Shown here piece after piece: positions 41,993 to 55,200 of a stretch of DNA of 64,000 nt. This stretch comes from Apus apus (Eukaryota; Chordata; Aves; Apodiformes; Apodidae): contig NC_067283.1 in assembly GCF_020740795.1 (NCBI RefSeq), positions 110,285,706 to 110,349,705 of the forward strand, given 5' to 3'. The translations under genes were made by a program, and so were the position numbers. The notes under the pieces were generated by a model that saw only the letters and a list, made by a program, of their open reading frames with translations, was not told the origin of the DNA and searched no databases. Position 1 is the first letter of the stretch. The number at the start of each line of letters is the position of its first letter.

Positions 41993-44620
41993 TTGTTTAG
42001 CACAAAAATAAAGAGGTGTCTGAGAGAAGTTTACTCCAAGTCACTACATCTAATGATTTAAGGACTTAATGACTGAACTACAAACAGCGCTGCTCGTGCT
42101 TGGGTTCATTGGCACAGACCACCCATAGCCCAGACATCGAGAAAGCTGGGCCTCCTCCAAGCATCATCTCTGTTCACAAACAAAACTGTCAGTTACAAAC
42201 AGCTCACATTAGGAGACTAAGGAAAAAAACAAAACAGCCAGCAACATAATCCCAGCCTCTGCTGACCTCTCATCTCAGCTACAGTGCTCTCTAAATCTGC
42301 TCTTTAAAAGAGTATCTTGACTGAAAGGACAAAGAACAAGCCAGATTCATCTCTGTCTCTTCTCAGACTTACTCATGAGAAGTAGGGAGTGGGAAAGAGA
42401 ATGAATATTGAACTAAATTTTGATATTACCATTTTCAAAAAGGTGAAATTTCAAATGAGTAGTACAGTCATTATGGTTCAAAATACTAAGATATCACAAC
42501 AGTATTTTATGAAACATTATTTCTCAATTATTGCACAGTAACATAACATTCATTTTTTTACATATTAAAATTCATAAAGAGCACTTCTTTTCCCCATCTT
42601 CTTACATATAGACTCCAGTAGCCAAAAATATTTCAGAAAAATCACCCTGCTAGCCAATTCATTGATATTCCTCCTCCAGGCGACTGTATATTATGAAATT
42701 CAATGAAAATCCCTTTCCTTTGACAGTATCCTAGTAAAAATGTATAAAATTGTCAATGCTTTGTGCAAATTATTCTCCCTTTGCAAGCAGCACACATTAA
42801 CAAATTAGACTCAAGTATAACCAACCATAATTAAATTACTGTGACAGAGTACAGGTTGTGCAGTAGCTACTCTCCCCCCAGCTGCATGGTTATCAGTCTT
42901 GTAAATTCGATTTAGATCACTTTACTTCATTTTTCAGTGTTCAACTGGTATGGACAAAGAGTTATTTCTGACTGTAGGTTTTTAGGCAAAGATTTTTGCA
43001 AAAATGAGATGGGAATATTTTTTTTCACTGAGAACGAAGGCTCATTTTACCAGCCACGTTCTTTCTAACCATGACAAGGGAAGGAAGCATGCTTTCCACA
43101 ACTCATTTTCTGTTGACAGATCCATCATATGGATTGTTTTAATTTTATGAAGGGTTAACCAGATATAGTATACAGCATCTAATAACTTTTTATGCAACAG
43201 AAAGAGTAAGCAATTATCTTAATTTGCTGTTTTTTTAAATAAGTCTCCACATAAATGATCAGTTACGAGTATCTCACAATCTGTAACAACTTGCCAATTT
43301 TAAAATATTTATCTTTTGAGTATCTTCTGCATCTTCTGTTTAAAAGATTTCCAAGTATATATTTTGAAAGTTCTAGGAAGTATTCAATCATAATCTGAAA
43401 TACAGCTATTTTGGTTTTAAAGACAATACCTTTGGTTGTATGAGAATGATAATACTCATACCAGCTTTGATGGATGGGAGTACATGCAATTAGTTCACAT
43501 GCTCAAAACAAGGCAGTGCACAAGGATTTACCAAAAAGGGGTCTTTAAACAAGTAAAATTGTATTTAGTATTGGCATATGATTACTGTTAAATATTAGAC
43601 CCTAAGAAAAAGATCATTAATATACTCATTTAGGAGTATTTTCTTGTCCTTAAGCCAAGACAAGCATAATCTATTAGAACCCCTGTGACTACAATGTTCT
43701 AAAATGAAAATCTGCAGCTCTGTGCTATTAAAGCAATCTTTCAAGTTAACACTCTTGCATGGAAGTAATCACAACGTATGTATACACGTGTAGTGTACAA
43801 AATGTTAATAACTAAACATGCAAACTCATTTAAAGTGCACTAGAGAGCTACACCATTCATACTTGGGTTTAACAAGATAAATTATTTATAGTATCTATAA
43901 AACACATGTCTAACCTCATGTACCTTACTAGTAGTCTTCAACTACGCAGAATCATTACTCAGACAATAAAAAAACCTTTTTCAGATACCCATGGTTTGCA
44001 CTCTTTGACAAGGTGTTTCTGCTTTTTTTTTTTTCTTAAACAAACACCACCACAATTACTTGACCCAAGGACTAAGCATAGAAGTATAATAATGGGCTAT
44101 ATTATTAACACCAAGTTTTCATGACAATATTAGTGTACAATATAGACTGTTAATACAGAATTTTCATTATTTGTTTTGCTCCCTGGACAGTTGCATTGAG
44201 TTTGCCATCTGGATTTCTGCACTTTGAACATATCCAATTCACTTCTAGGTAACATGCACACACATACAAACAAACAAAAGAGAATTTCCTTCTGTAGACT
44301 AACTAGAACAGTATTACTCCTCTCGAATTCTATTCTGAATGCCAAAGTATCACCTTCAAGGCTAAGAATCACTTAGAGGACATTATGGAAATTGCAACAA
44401 ATTCCAAGTGCTAACAGCATATGTGCTCCAGCAATGCAGTGAAGAGTGTGTATCATAAAATGGAAAACCCAGGTATATTTAATCCACTGAGGATCACTCT
44501 GCGGCAGATAAAATAAACAGAATAAGAAAGCAGCTTACTTAAAACTACCTGCTAGACACCACTTTTACCTTTGACAGAATGAGAAATTATATGGAAACAG
44601 TCTGCTTGAACTGTCTAGCT

Positions 44621-44658
44621 ATCTGAATACTTAATATCTGAATAGTTAATATCTGAAC
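44621..44658. repeat. Tandem repeat, 15-bp unit, about 2.5 copies
   Basis: The unit atctgaatacttaat (44621-44635) is followed by atctgaatagttaat (44636-44650), differing at one base, and a partial third copy atctgaac. Intron 2; no evident function. Confidence 0.88.
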
Positions 44659-47600
44659 GCTGCCTTTTCCAAGAACACTCTGTATTTAACAAGTCTTCCT
44701 ACTTTTCAGAGCGAGAAACTGGAGAAAACTACACTAAAATACATTAAAAATATTCATTACTTTATAAATTAGTCATTTATTCAGACTGATTGCTTCTGTA
44801 TGTGTAAGGTGATCTGTTAGTCCCACTAACAGTGTGCACATGCTCAAATTTCAGTTCATGGCTTGTTGGAGTGGCATGTGAAATGCCCATGAGACATCCT
44901 TTACTACAATTATAGACAGCCTTCAAGAGAAGTGGGGTTTTAACATCATGGTGGATTGTTATAATCACAAAGAACTGAACTGCATTTTAACTTGCCTCTT
45001 CCATCACCAGCAGCACTTTTGAAGCGAGTCTTAAATAATGGTTTTAGCTGGTCTAACTTTTTTGATACATGGGTGGTCTACAGCACCCATGGAAACGTCG
45101 TTCTCACCTGTAAGCTGAGAGAATTAGCTACAGAAATTGCTGATGCAAAAGATATATGGCATATAATTGGGTTATTTTAGACAATAGCATTTTCCTACCT
45201 ATATAATTCAATTTGCCATTATATCCTTTAGAGATACTTCAGTACACCAGTGTTGTTTCTAATAGGCTCTTCAGGGTTTTTTTCTAATCTCATTTTCTAT
45301 TTTAATATTTATGCACTATGGTTTATCCCATACTCCAAAGCAACCAGAAAATTCTCAAAGCGCTACTCCATTTTGAGCCTTTCTAGAGCAACCAACCTAT
45401 GACACTTTAAAAGAAAGCCTGGCTGTAAAAAGGCAGCTGCTAACCACTTTCTGAAAGGCAAGCCTGCTAATTCAGTAATTGCTTTTGAAAACCTCTGTCT
45501 TTGTGCTAAGCCATGCATTCTGCCACCCCAGCCCATGCTGAGCAGAAGCCCACCTGTGTCACTGGGTCACACAAAACCAACTGGAGTTTTGCCACTTAGC
45601 AAAGACCAAAAAGGACCATTTGCTTCTAATTCCTATTTTCACTTGACTTCACAAGCTTTATAACCCAGGTCCAAGTGAAAGCTAGGCTGTCAAGCTCACA
45701 AGAAGGGAAAAAAAGGCACACCAAAAAGTTACAGCTGAGATAAAACTGCAGATACATTCAAGCTATTTACCAGGTCTTTCAGTGTTTTATGATCTGACTC
45801 ATAGAAGCTTAGCTTTCCATATTTCCATTCTGTGCTGTTTGCTTAATAATTTGTCTATTCAGTTAGGAAAATAATAATTAAAAGGAAAAGTGATTTGCAA
45901 GAGTTATGGTTTAATTCATATTGTACACTGATTTCATTAACTGCAAGTGGTTCCAGGATGATCTGCAGCAGGCATTAGGTAAAACCTCATACTAATATAT
46001 AACTTTGCTCTGTGGAATTAAGATGCCAAGTGAGTAATCTACTGCAGAAAAGCTATAAAGGTGTATGATATACTGGTAACAATAATTTGTGCTGGTTACT
46101 GCAAATGATGGTCATTCAATGCAATTCTCTTTCCTGCCCCAGTCCCCAGACTGCTAGTTCTATACAGACAAATACATTTCCTAAAATAACAGTTTCAAAG
46201 CAATCGGGCAGTTTATATGGCTCCACATCAGTGGACAGAGGCCTCCCTTTCTGTGTTTCTGCAGCATGTATTATCAATTCTTAATTTGTACAATTGCATT
46301 TTAAGTTTTATTTTCATGTGTTTTGTTGCAGGGTGCAAATGGGAAGTATTAAAGCCAAGCACATACTCTGTCTTAAATGAGAGGACTGCCTCCTCATAAA
46401 CCCTACTAACTCCCACACTTCATTCTATTTTTAAAGTGTTTTCTTTCACAGGTAGCTATCACCAGACCGTCCGATTCTTGCATTCACAGTGAAAGACTCA
46501 CAGTTCTTTTATAAAATGCCATCTAGTTTCCCGTTCCCATAATCCTCTTTGTTTACAGAACAAAGTCGTAACAGGCATGCCAGAATGAAAATGGGGATAA
46601 TGTTCTTTCTATTCGATAGAAATGCCTCTGCAGCTTTTCAGAACGGGAATACCAGCCATCAGCAAACACAGGACTGGTATCTCAAACAGAGTCCAAATTA
46701 TATCCGATTCACTGATTCTTTTCAGTCCTTGCCTCTACCACTCACTGACACAAAGATCTTCTGCGCTTTGACACCCCTTTTGTCTTTATTTTAGCAAGAA
46801 ATAAAATGCAAAAAAGAGAATAAGCATCTTCGAGAAGGGGACGTACTTGTTATTTCGACAACTGCATTTGTTTTAAAACACAAAAAGGTTTCTTTCCATT
46901 TTCCTCCACTCTGTATTAAGAGAGTTTCACTACAGCTGAGCCTAAAGGCCCCTGCAGAGTTCTGCACCAACTTTTTTTCTAAATTATTCGAGCTGAAAGA
47001 AAACTTAGTAATAAATGTCATTTCTCTACTCTGGAGTACACAATGCACCTTTAATACTTTCCCCAAGTATACCATTCTACACAGTAATAAAAAGAAGGAT
47101 TAAACACTAATCTCTTATACCCATAATGCATCAACTGACTACACCTGCTAAAATCCAATTTAGTAATTAAAAAATATATCTACTGAACAGTCAAACCAAG
47201 AGACTAAAGGGAAAGTACTGTCTCTGCAGATAGCTAGCAGAAAATGGTTTCAAAATTCAGGCACTTAACACAAACCTATTTTTACCTCTATTCATTTTTG
47301 TGTGACCTTAAGCAGTGGAAGAAACAAATACCTACAATTATGGTGCAGCAATTAAAGGGCAGTTTTATTGTTACCGTAATGACTTAAATATCTAGTAAAA
47401 AACGAGATAAGCAGCTTTACCTTTTTGTCTATCTTTAGAAAATGCAAAAAAAAAAAAAAAAAAGTTGGCCTATTCTTTTTTCTTTTCATTAGCAATAAGG
47501 AGAGCAGCAAAAGAGAACAGATGCTTTTGTGTCTTCTCTTTGCTAACTGTTCCTGGCCTAAAGTCCTTCTAGGCTTCAGGTTTCATGTTTTTCTTGTAGT

Positions 47601-47836
47601 ACTTCTTTCTTTCTTCTTTATTCCCTCTCCTCCCCTTCTCTCTAGGTGTTCTGTTTTCTAGATTCTTTTAAACTTACTTTATTCCCTGATGCTCCTGTTT
47701 TTCCTGCCCCCTCTTTCAACTGTGCTCCTGACAGAGGCTGCCAAAGCATTACTAATTTCAGGCTGACAACCCAGGCTGTAGCTCTGGCTTCAAGCACACC
47801 TGGGCAGAAAGTGCTTGTCACTGGAGGGCTGTCTTT

Positions 47837-47880
47837 TAAAATAAATAAATAAATAAATAAATAAACTAAATAAATAAAAA
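47837..47880. repeat. (AAAT)n microsatellite
   Basis: About ten tetranucleotide units (aaat repeated), interrupted once by aaactaaat near 47864. Probably length-polymorphic. Confidence 0.92.
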
Positions 47881-49317
47881 TGCAGGCTCCTGGAGTTCCT
47901 ATAAAGAGCCAGGACTTGCTGAAATATCAAATGGGCACATATTTTCAAATAAGCTGATTATCTGTTTCACCAATTCAACCAGTCAGCAGTTTTCCACAGA
48001 GGCTTAAGCCCCCACACTAAGAGGGGTTTAGGAACAACAGCAGAACATAGGGGAAAAACATGCATGTATCACATTTAGGCTGTAAGTCACTTCTTACCAT
48101 GAAAAGAAATGCAATGAAACAAAATTAGGCATTTTTCTCATTAGATTATACAAGTGTTTCAGGCAGAAGCAAGTGGTGTATTTGCACTGCAAAAAACAAA
48201 AATTCCCAACTCTGACAAAACGGCAGTGATCCTGCCAACACTTCTGCTTCCTGTTTGAAAAAAAAGTCTTTTCACAGATGCGGGAGCATTTAATATTCTG
48301 TGTTCTGCTGCAGCCCCTAGGATTATGCCTGTCCTCATGGGAGTCATCCCTCCCATGTAGCTATGGATGCAGCAAGAGGAAAGAAGACTGTTTTCCCTAA
48401 AGTTGCTCTTCAACTTCACAATTCAGTGGACATTTCAGTGTGATGACCCCCCACAAACATCAGTGCTGCTTTTACGCTCTCTTTCCTTCCTCTGTCTGGT
48501 CTGTCCGACACTGGTGGCTTTTGTCTCTCTGCCACAGGTCATTCCACTGGGTATACTATGGTCTAGTTTTCAAAAGCTGCAAATATTTTTAAAAGGTCCT
48601 TAGTCACTCTCAAGTTACCGTGGCAGCCCTGCATGCCACTTGATTCCTAACAGATGAATTGTTATCTCCGGGGGAAACCTGGAGAACTGCCCAGTCAGCA
48701 GAGCTGGACATGGACACATGCACACAACTGCACCAGCATCCCCACAGAAAACAGCAGGCACATCCAATCTCAAAGAAGAACCACCCTATGATCCAAGGGT
48801 GCTCATTAAGTTAGCAAATAGATATATGGTGAAAAAATACCCTATTTCATTGAACACTGGGCTTTTTTATCAAAAAAGGGCAAGAAACCTACCAGTTGCT
48901 GAACCAGGGGGAAGAGCAGAGACAGCCTAGCAGTATTTACACTGATGTGTTACATAGTAATAAAAATAATAAATCCCAGGGATTATACCATCACTGGATC
49001 ATGTCCAGTAGGCCTCAGACATAAAACTAGTTGCCATGGCAGCTTAATGTTATCTAGTCAGACCTCAGGTTTTTATTGTTATTATAATTATTATGAAACA
49101 CAGATATCTGACCTTAAAAATCAAAAAAGCACTTGGTGTATTTATTTCACAGCCAGGCCACAGTCATACTTCCCACAACAAAGCACAGGACTCAAAAGCT
49201 AGGACAATATGTCTGTCTCATTAAAAGGGAGCACCTGCAGGTGAAAGTAACCTCTAAATGGGTGTTCTCTACCTCAGTGTCTCTCTTTCATAATTTAAAA
49301 TGGCAATGGTGACACGC

Positions 49318-49346
49318 TAATTAATCATTAATTAATTAATCATTAA
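49318..49346. repeat. ATTA/TAAT-rich simple repeat
   Basis: The sequence is taattaatcattaattaatt followed by aatcattaa, almost purely overlapping TAAT/ATTA cores. It could be a simple repeat or a cluster of homeodomain-type sites. Confidence 0.7.
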
Positions 49347-50048
49347 AGAGGGGAAATATCAAGAGAACTGGCAGGAAAACACCTAATTTGATATATTTGA
49401 AGGTACCTCTGTCACCTGGGTTTTTCGTTCAGTAGCTTGTTATAGAGCCTGTCATTACCCCTAGATGTAATAAAAAAGTGTTTGTAGATACCTTAAAAAT
49501 AAATGAAGGATCACTAAATTAGCCATCCTGTTTAAATGAATAAGAAATATACAGGGAATCATTTGACACTGCTGCCCATGGAAGTTGACATAAAACACTG
49601 CAACACCATAGTGAAACCTTGAAGTTGTGTTCAGTTCTACACATGACAGAGAAGAGTAATTAGTACATATTTTTCGTATCTTTCCTCTTGACCTAAAATA
49701 AACACAATGATCAGAAAAAAAATATAATCCAGTGTTGGACTACATTTTAGACACTGGCATTTAGTGAATGCTCACAGATTATTAATAATTACTCTTCTTG
49801 GTTGATTACCTAAACCATATTCTTAATTAGATTAAAATAGTCCATCATTGCAATGTTGTCAGATCTCAATAGCACAAAGGAAAAACAAAAGAGGAAGAGA
49901 AGTTTGACTTCTTTGGGTCTGAGCTACAGACTCAGCTCAGACGTCTTTTTAAATTGCTATTTTATTTCATGTAAGGGCCACCTGGCTCTAAGTAAATTAG
50001 AGAAACACTAGCTGCAAGCAGAAATAGTAGCATTGCTTCATGTCTGAC

Positions 50049-50064
50049 TGCACTATATAGTGCA
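50049..50064. repeat. Perfect 16-bp palindrome
   Basis: The sequence tgcactatatagtgca equals its own reverse complement. It lies in intron 2 with no recognised element around it. Confidence 0.88.
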
Positions 50065-52138
50065 AAGTCTTAAAAATGACCCACATGGGGTCACTTGTGT
50101 AGAGCTGACACAGTTTAAGTCAAAATTCAAGTGAAGATACTTTCCTTCCAGAATATTTACCATTCTTTGCATCTTGTCTAGGGATTACAAAACTAAAGGG
50201 CTCAAATAATCCACTTACATCCAAATTGGCAGTAATAAAATTGACAGGAATAATATAGGTGTTATGCTAGGAGAACACATTGATAAAAACTGTTTTCTTC
50301 ACAAAACACAGGCAAGCGTGACAGAAGCACAACATGGTACCTGGGTTAATACAGGAAGGAAAAAAAAAAACAATCCTTGGATACAATAAGCAGACAAATG
50401 AGAGGAATACAAACAGACTTCATTCGAGAGGCAACTTTCAATACAGACACTGCAAAATTGAGACATACTTTAGGATCCTATGCCAAGACAATGCTGTGCA
50501 AATTCATACAATTTATTTCAGGTGGGGACAGAGACAGACCTGGCTGAACAGACTCCTGTTTAACAATCATGATTCAGTCCAGCCACAGAAGAATTGAAAA
50601 GAGAAAGAACAGATCTACTGATACATCTGAAGATATGCTTCCTATGATAAATACAGCAATTCAGGTTTTTTTTTTTGTCTAGACTTTCCTGCGGGCCTCA
50701 TGAGCGCAAAACACAAGACACTTGACATTCAAATTGTGTTAGATTAGATTAATGCCTGAAAATGGCAGGGGTTTGGCTGATTGAACTAGAACTGAAAATT
50801 CTACTTTTAGCAAAGCCTAAGGACGGGAGCAGGATATTACCTTTCTGAACCCTTTTGCTGAGTTGAACAGTTACATGAGCTTCAAGACCAAAGATTACAG
50901 TTATAAATATCACAATGAAAACCTCACATGTGATAACGGCTCCTAAAGGGAATCATTAGGATTCATGTCTGGATGTGGCAATTAACCTATTACTGTCTGA
51001 GTCAAGACTATTTTGTTGAGAAGCAGTGAGATACTGTACTCGATGCAGTCTTGATTTTTCAATTATTAGTCATGACATCCTACATTTCTTAGTAAAGATT
51101 ATGCAGCATCACTTTCCAAAGGCCCAGACTGCAAAGTGTCTGGGAGTTATTCCTACAATAGTCAGTAAAATGAGACTGATCCCTGACTGAGTCCCCTAGG
51201 TATCAGATGAAAATAGTTCAAACTTCTAGCATTTACAGAAATGAAACATGCCACCTGAATAATGGAAGTAATCAGTTGGAACTTGTATAATCAATGCATC
51301 ACAAAAATGAAACTAAATTTACCTTTAGAAACCCATTTAATGTGTTATTCCAACAGGAAGGCTTTCCTTGCTTTGTTTACCAGAATAGTAATTATTTTGT
51401 TTCCAAAAGGAATCTGAGTGGAAAAGCCCCATTGTAATAAACATTTCAGTTTCAATGCCTATTTCAACTGCCATCTGTATTCCTCTCAATTTTCCTCAAA
51501 TGTCTGAATTCCTCAAAAAGACTCCTGGGGCATTCACTCATGACAATAAATCTCTCTTTTCACTTCCGCTTCTCAAAAACAAAGCCAGTCAGCAAGCCCC
51601 ACTACACTCACCATGTACTTCAGAGAATACTACCCAGTGAGTCCTACAGTAACGACTGCTGATGCAGTGATCTTTTCCCTTAAGATAAGCATTATCATGA
51701 ACATCTTGTACAAAGATCACTGAAATGCTGTACTTTGATAGCTAATATAAGCAGATTCATGATCTATCTAGATGATTGTGAAAGCTACTCATGGCAGATT
51801 TCTTCCCCTTCCTGGTGCACGATGCTCAGTTCCTGTCCAATAAATCTCAAAAACTTATTATAACCAAGACATGTCTTTGTATATGTGCGAAAATGCTTTT
51901 GGTCCATAAATTGAATAGTTTCACCTGCTGAGAAGACAAACATACTGAATTTCTATCGAAAGAAAACTACAGTGTGAAATAGCAACTGGTCACTGGATGT
52001 TGGGAGTCTTATGTTCACCAGTGGCAGCTAATTGCTGCATGCAGGTCAGGCCAGTCTCTGTCCTGCAGGCAAGGACTCGAATAAAACTCTGCAACCCTGC
52101 TCAGGATCTATTGCACTAGGGTTTAGGCCTGTGTTCTT

Positions 52139-52232
52139 AAAAAAACAAACAACCACCAAACAAAAACCCAAAACAAACAAAACCCCCCAAATAAACAAAC
52201 AAAACAAAAAATCCCAAAAACCACACAAAAAA
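52139..52232. repeat. A/C-rich low-complexity tract (about 95 bp)
   Basis: The plus strand consists almost wholly of A and C in irregular caaa, aacc and aaac runs. On the CDH2 sense strand it is T/G-rich (TTTG-like). Open frames across it on both strands arise only from composition. Confidence 0.85.
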
Positions 52233-55200
52233 CCAACCCAGCCCAACTCTATCACACACGTACACCCTGAAAATCAAGCCAAAAGAAAATCAAGGCTCAA
52301 TGTTTTCTATTAATTTCAAGTAACTTCAGTGCAGGTGTTCTTCAGTACATCTACTTTCTATTAAAAGTGTGTACACTGTAATTGGAGAATAGACTCATAT
52401 CCACCACACCCAACCTCATTTGATATTCAAAGTGAGGAAACTAGTTGCTGTGGGAGGAGACTCCCAACAAATACAGCCTGAGAGCCTGCAAACAAAGGTT
52501 TGGTAGTTGTCTGAAAGGCACTATTTTGAACTTGTGCCATCACACGCCTTTAGCTTTGTCTGGACAGAGTGCTCAAAGGGACAGTACTGCAGACCTTCCT
52601 GCCCAGTGGAGACAGTCCACATGACTGGTGCTTGACACTTTGACTAGGCAATCAGGCAGGTTAGCAAGTAATATAATAAATTCGAGCAGTCATCTCAGCT
52701 GAGCACTTTTAGTCCAAAATAACTCTTCTTAAGTTTGGGCAATGCATATACTAAATGAGTTATGTGTTATTTTGATTTGCCTCTTGGGTCTCAGGTCTTG
52801 GTATCTAAAGCTCACTTTCCTACAAGGAAGGCATTTCTACAAACTAAGAGTAGCCTCTCCAGCAGCAGCAGGAAGCAGCAAGTGAAATGGAACAGATCTG
52901 ACCTTACACTAAACATCTGAGCTACATTTTAAAATACTGGCACCGAGACATTATTACTTTGCTTTGATATGCTGCCAAAAGAAAGCAAGGAGCCACTGAA
53001 AATTGAAATCCATTTAGAAGTCGCGTCCATTTTCCAATAAACCTTGTAATACTGTGTACATAACTTAAGTATGTTACAAAAGACAACGGACTATGATGTC
53101 ATAAAATAGTAATATCCATGTGAAGGTCTTAACAGATTCATGCTTAGTAGTGTCATAAATCAGAAAAATTACCAAGGAACATATTACAAGTGATGCCACA
53201 AATGAATTACGTACAGTAAAGGGTATGGAAAAAAGGTATTTAGGTAAAATTAACAAGACTTTTGGTTCACAAGCACGCAACACGGCTGCTGTTCTTTATT
53301 AGAAGTTAACATTTTGATAAAGGTCACTACAGTGCTTTTTTAAAAAAAAAATATGCAGAGATGTCACTTTTAATGTGCAACTGTTGGCATTCTGCCCATA
53401 ACTTACCAATTTCAAAAAAATTCGTATAATGAAAATCTACCTGCTTTTTCGTTAACTCCTTTGTTGCTAGATGTCTTCCATACTACAATTCCACTACAAT
53501 TTTCTTTGAGGACCAAGGAAACAGGGTAACTTGAGACATCTGGTATTTTAGTCACGCAACTGTGATTTATTTGTGGCATTCAGAGGCCCTCAGGATAAAA
53601 AAATCACTAAATGCATTCAATCTTTATACAAATCACATTCAACTGTCTCACGTACAGCTGCACAGCTTTGTTTTTAGTTTAGCTTAACCTGATAGATTTC
53701 TGCAACATTCACTTGTTTTAGTATTAATTAATCTCCCTTTCCTTAATACTCACTGTCTCCACCATGTCTTTTCTTAACCTGCCTTCTACATGGCACAACC
53801 CAAATGTCTGCCTTCACATCTTCCAACTAGATGTCTCCAGGAGGTGTTTGTCATAAAATCTGTCTGTGTTCTTCAGGGCAATACTATTGCTATGCACGTC
53901 CTTGTCTCTTACATGCCAGTTAGGTTTTTTCTATTATTCTCCTGAATGGGAAAGATGGGGAAAAAATATAAAAGTCTCAGGTCGAAAGTCAGTATGCTGA
54001 CACAAAATGGATGAAGAGCAAATGTAACTCATACTATCACAATTCTTAAAGCCATTCTAACAGACCTAAAACTAGAAGACTTCCACAAAAAAGTAAAAAA
54101 TCAGCAAAAAGGTTGGTAAAGAAAAATTGGGTAGTCATACTGAATAACCAAAAAAATGAAAAAGGAAAACCAAAACATAACTCTCAATACACTGTCCTGA
54201 AAACTTGTCACCACTTGAACGACAGAAATATTTGTCTTCTGTAAATGTTTCCTCTGTCAGGAAGGACCGTTCTCTCCTTATAGTCGTATCAGGTCAAAAG
54301 CATAGTCAAGCTTGTGGTGCTCATTGTGCTGAAGGCAAAACTGAATGTTTAAGACCAAAAAAAGCTATGTAATTTCTCTAGATAAAAATGGAAAGGATCC
54401 ATCTTTCCATAAATGCTTGCTCAGTCTGGTAGGAGCTTTTACTTTCAAAATAATCACTAATAATATTTGAGACTTCTTGGCTGTAGTCATCAACTGCAGA
54501 AGGCTGAGATGTAGGGTTTTCATATTAATGTAAGAAAGCAGGCTTTGTCCTTTTTTCATCTGAGGCTGAAATACACTTAGAAGGCCTACTCAGCATAAGT
54601 ATGTAACTTTGAATTAGAGGACTGGCTCATCAAAACTAAATGCAGTTTTGATAGCATTTAATGCTGTATTGTAAAATATTGTTGCTTTCCAAAACTAAAT
54701 TTACCAAGTTTTCAAAAGGTGTATTTATGTTTCCTGACATGGTACTTCACTTTATTACATTTACTGGACAAATAGCAAAGTCTACATTTATCTTCTGCTC
54801 ATAAACATCATGCACACGTAGTAATTATTTTATTCTTTTTCACCAGAGATGATAAATGAAAATACAAACAAACAACAAACTTCTTGGGGGCTTCCAACGC
54901 ATCTACCACAGAACATGAACTAAGGTAAATAAAAACTGTCTAGTAAAGGAAGCAGGGAGTGGGGCATAATGTCTCTCCCTGACCCTATCAATGCTACTTT
55001 ACTGGGTAACTTCGAGGAACATCCCTCTCCAGTCAAACAGGCGGAGCTTCCCGGCAGAAGAAAAATGGAGGTCGAGAGATGTGAGGTGAGGAGCAGCCAC
55101 AGTGACCACTGCCATGGCTGAGCCAGGCAGCTTCCCACAGTGCAGGGTGAGCAACCATCTGAGCCTAACCATGAACATTTTCTACTCCTTCTGTGATGGC

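Noticed and set aside
41642..42061. 139-codon plus-strand frame
   Set aside because: It is the antisense of a CR1 LINE fragment, recognisable from the CR1 3' end and ORF2 remnants on the minus strand.
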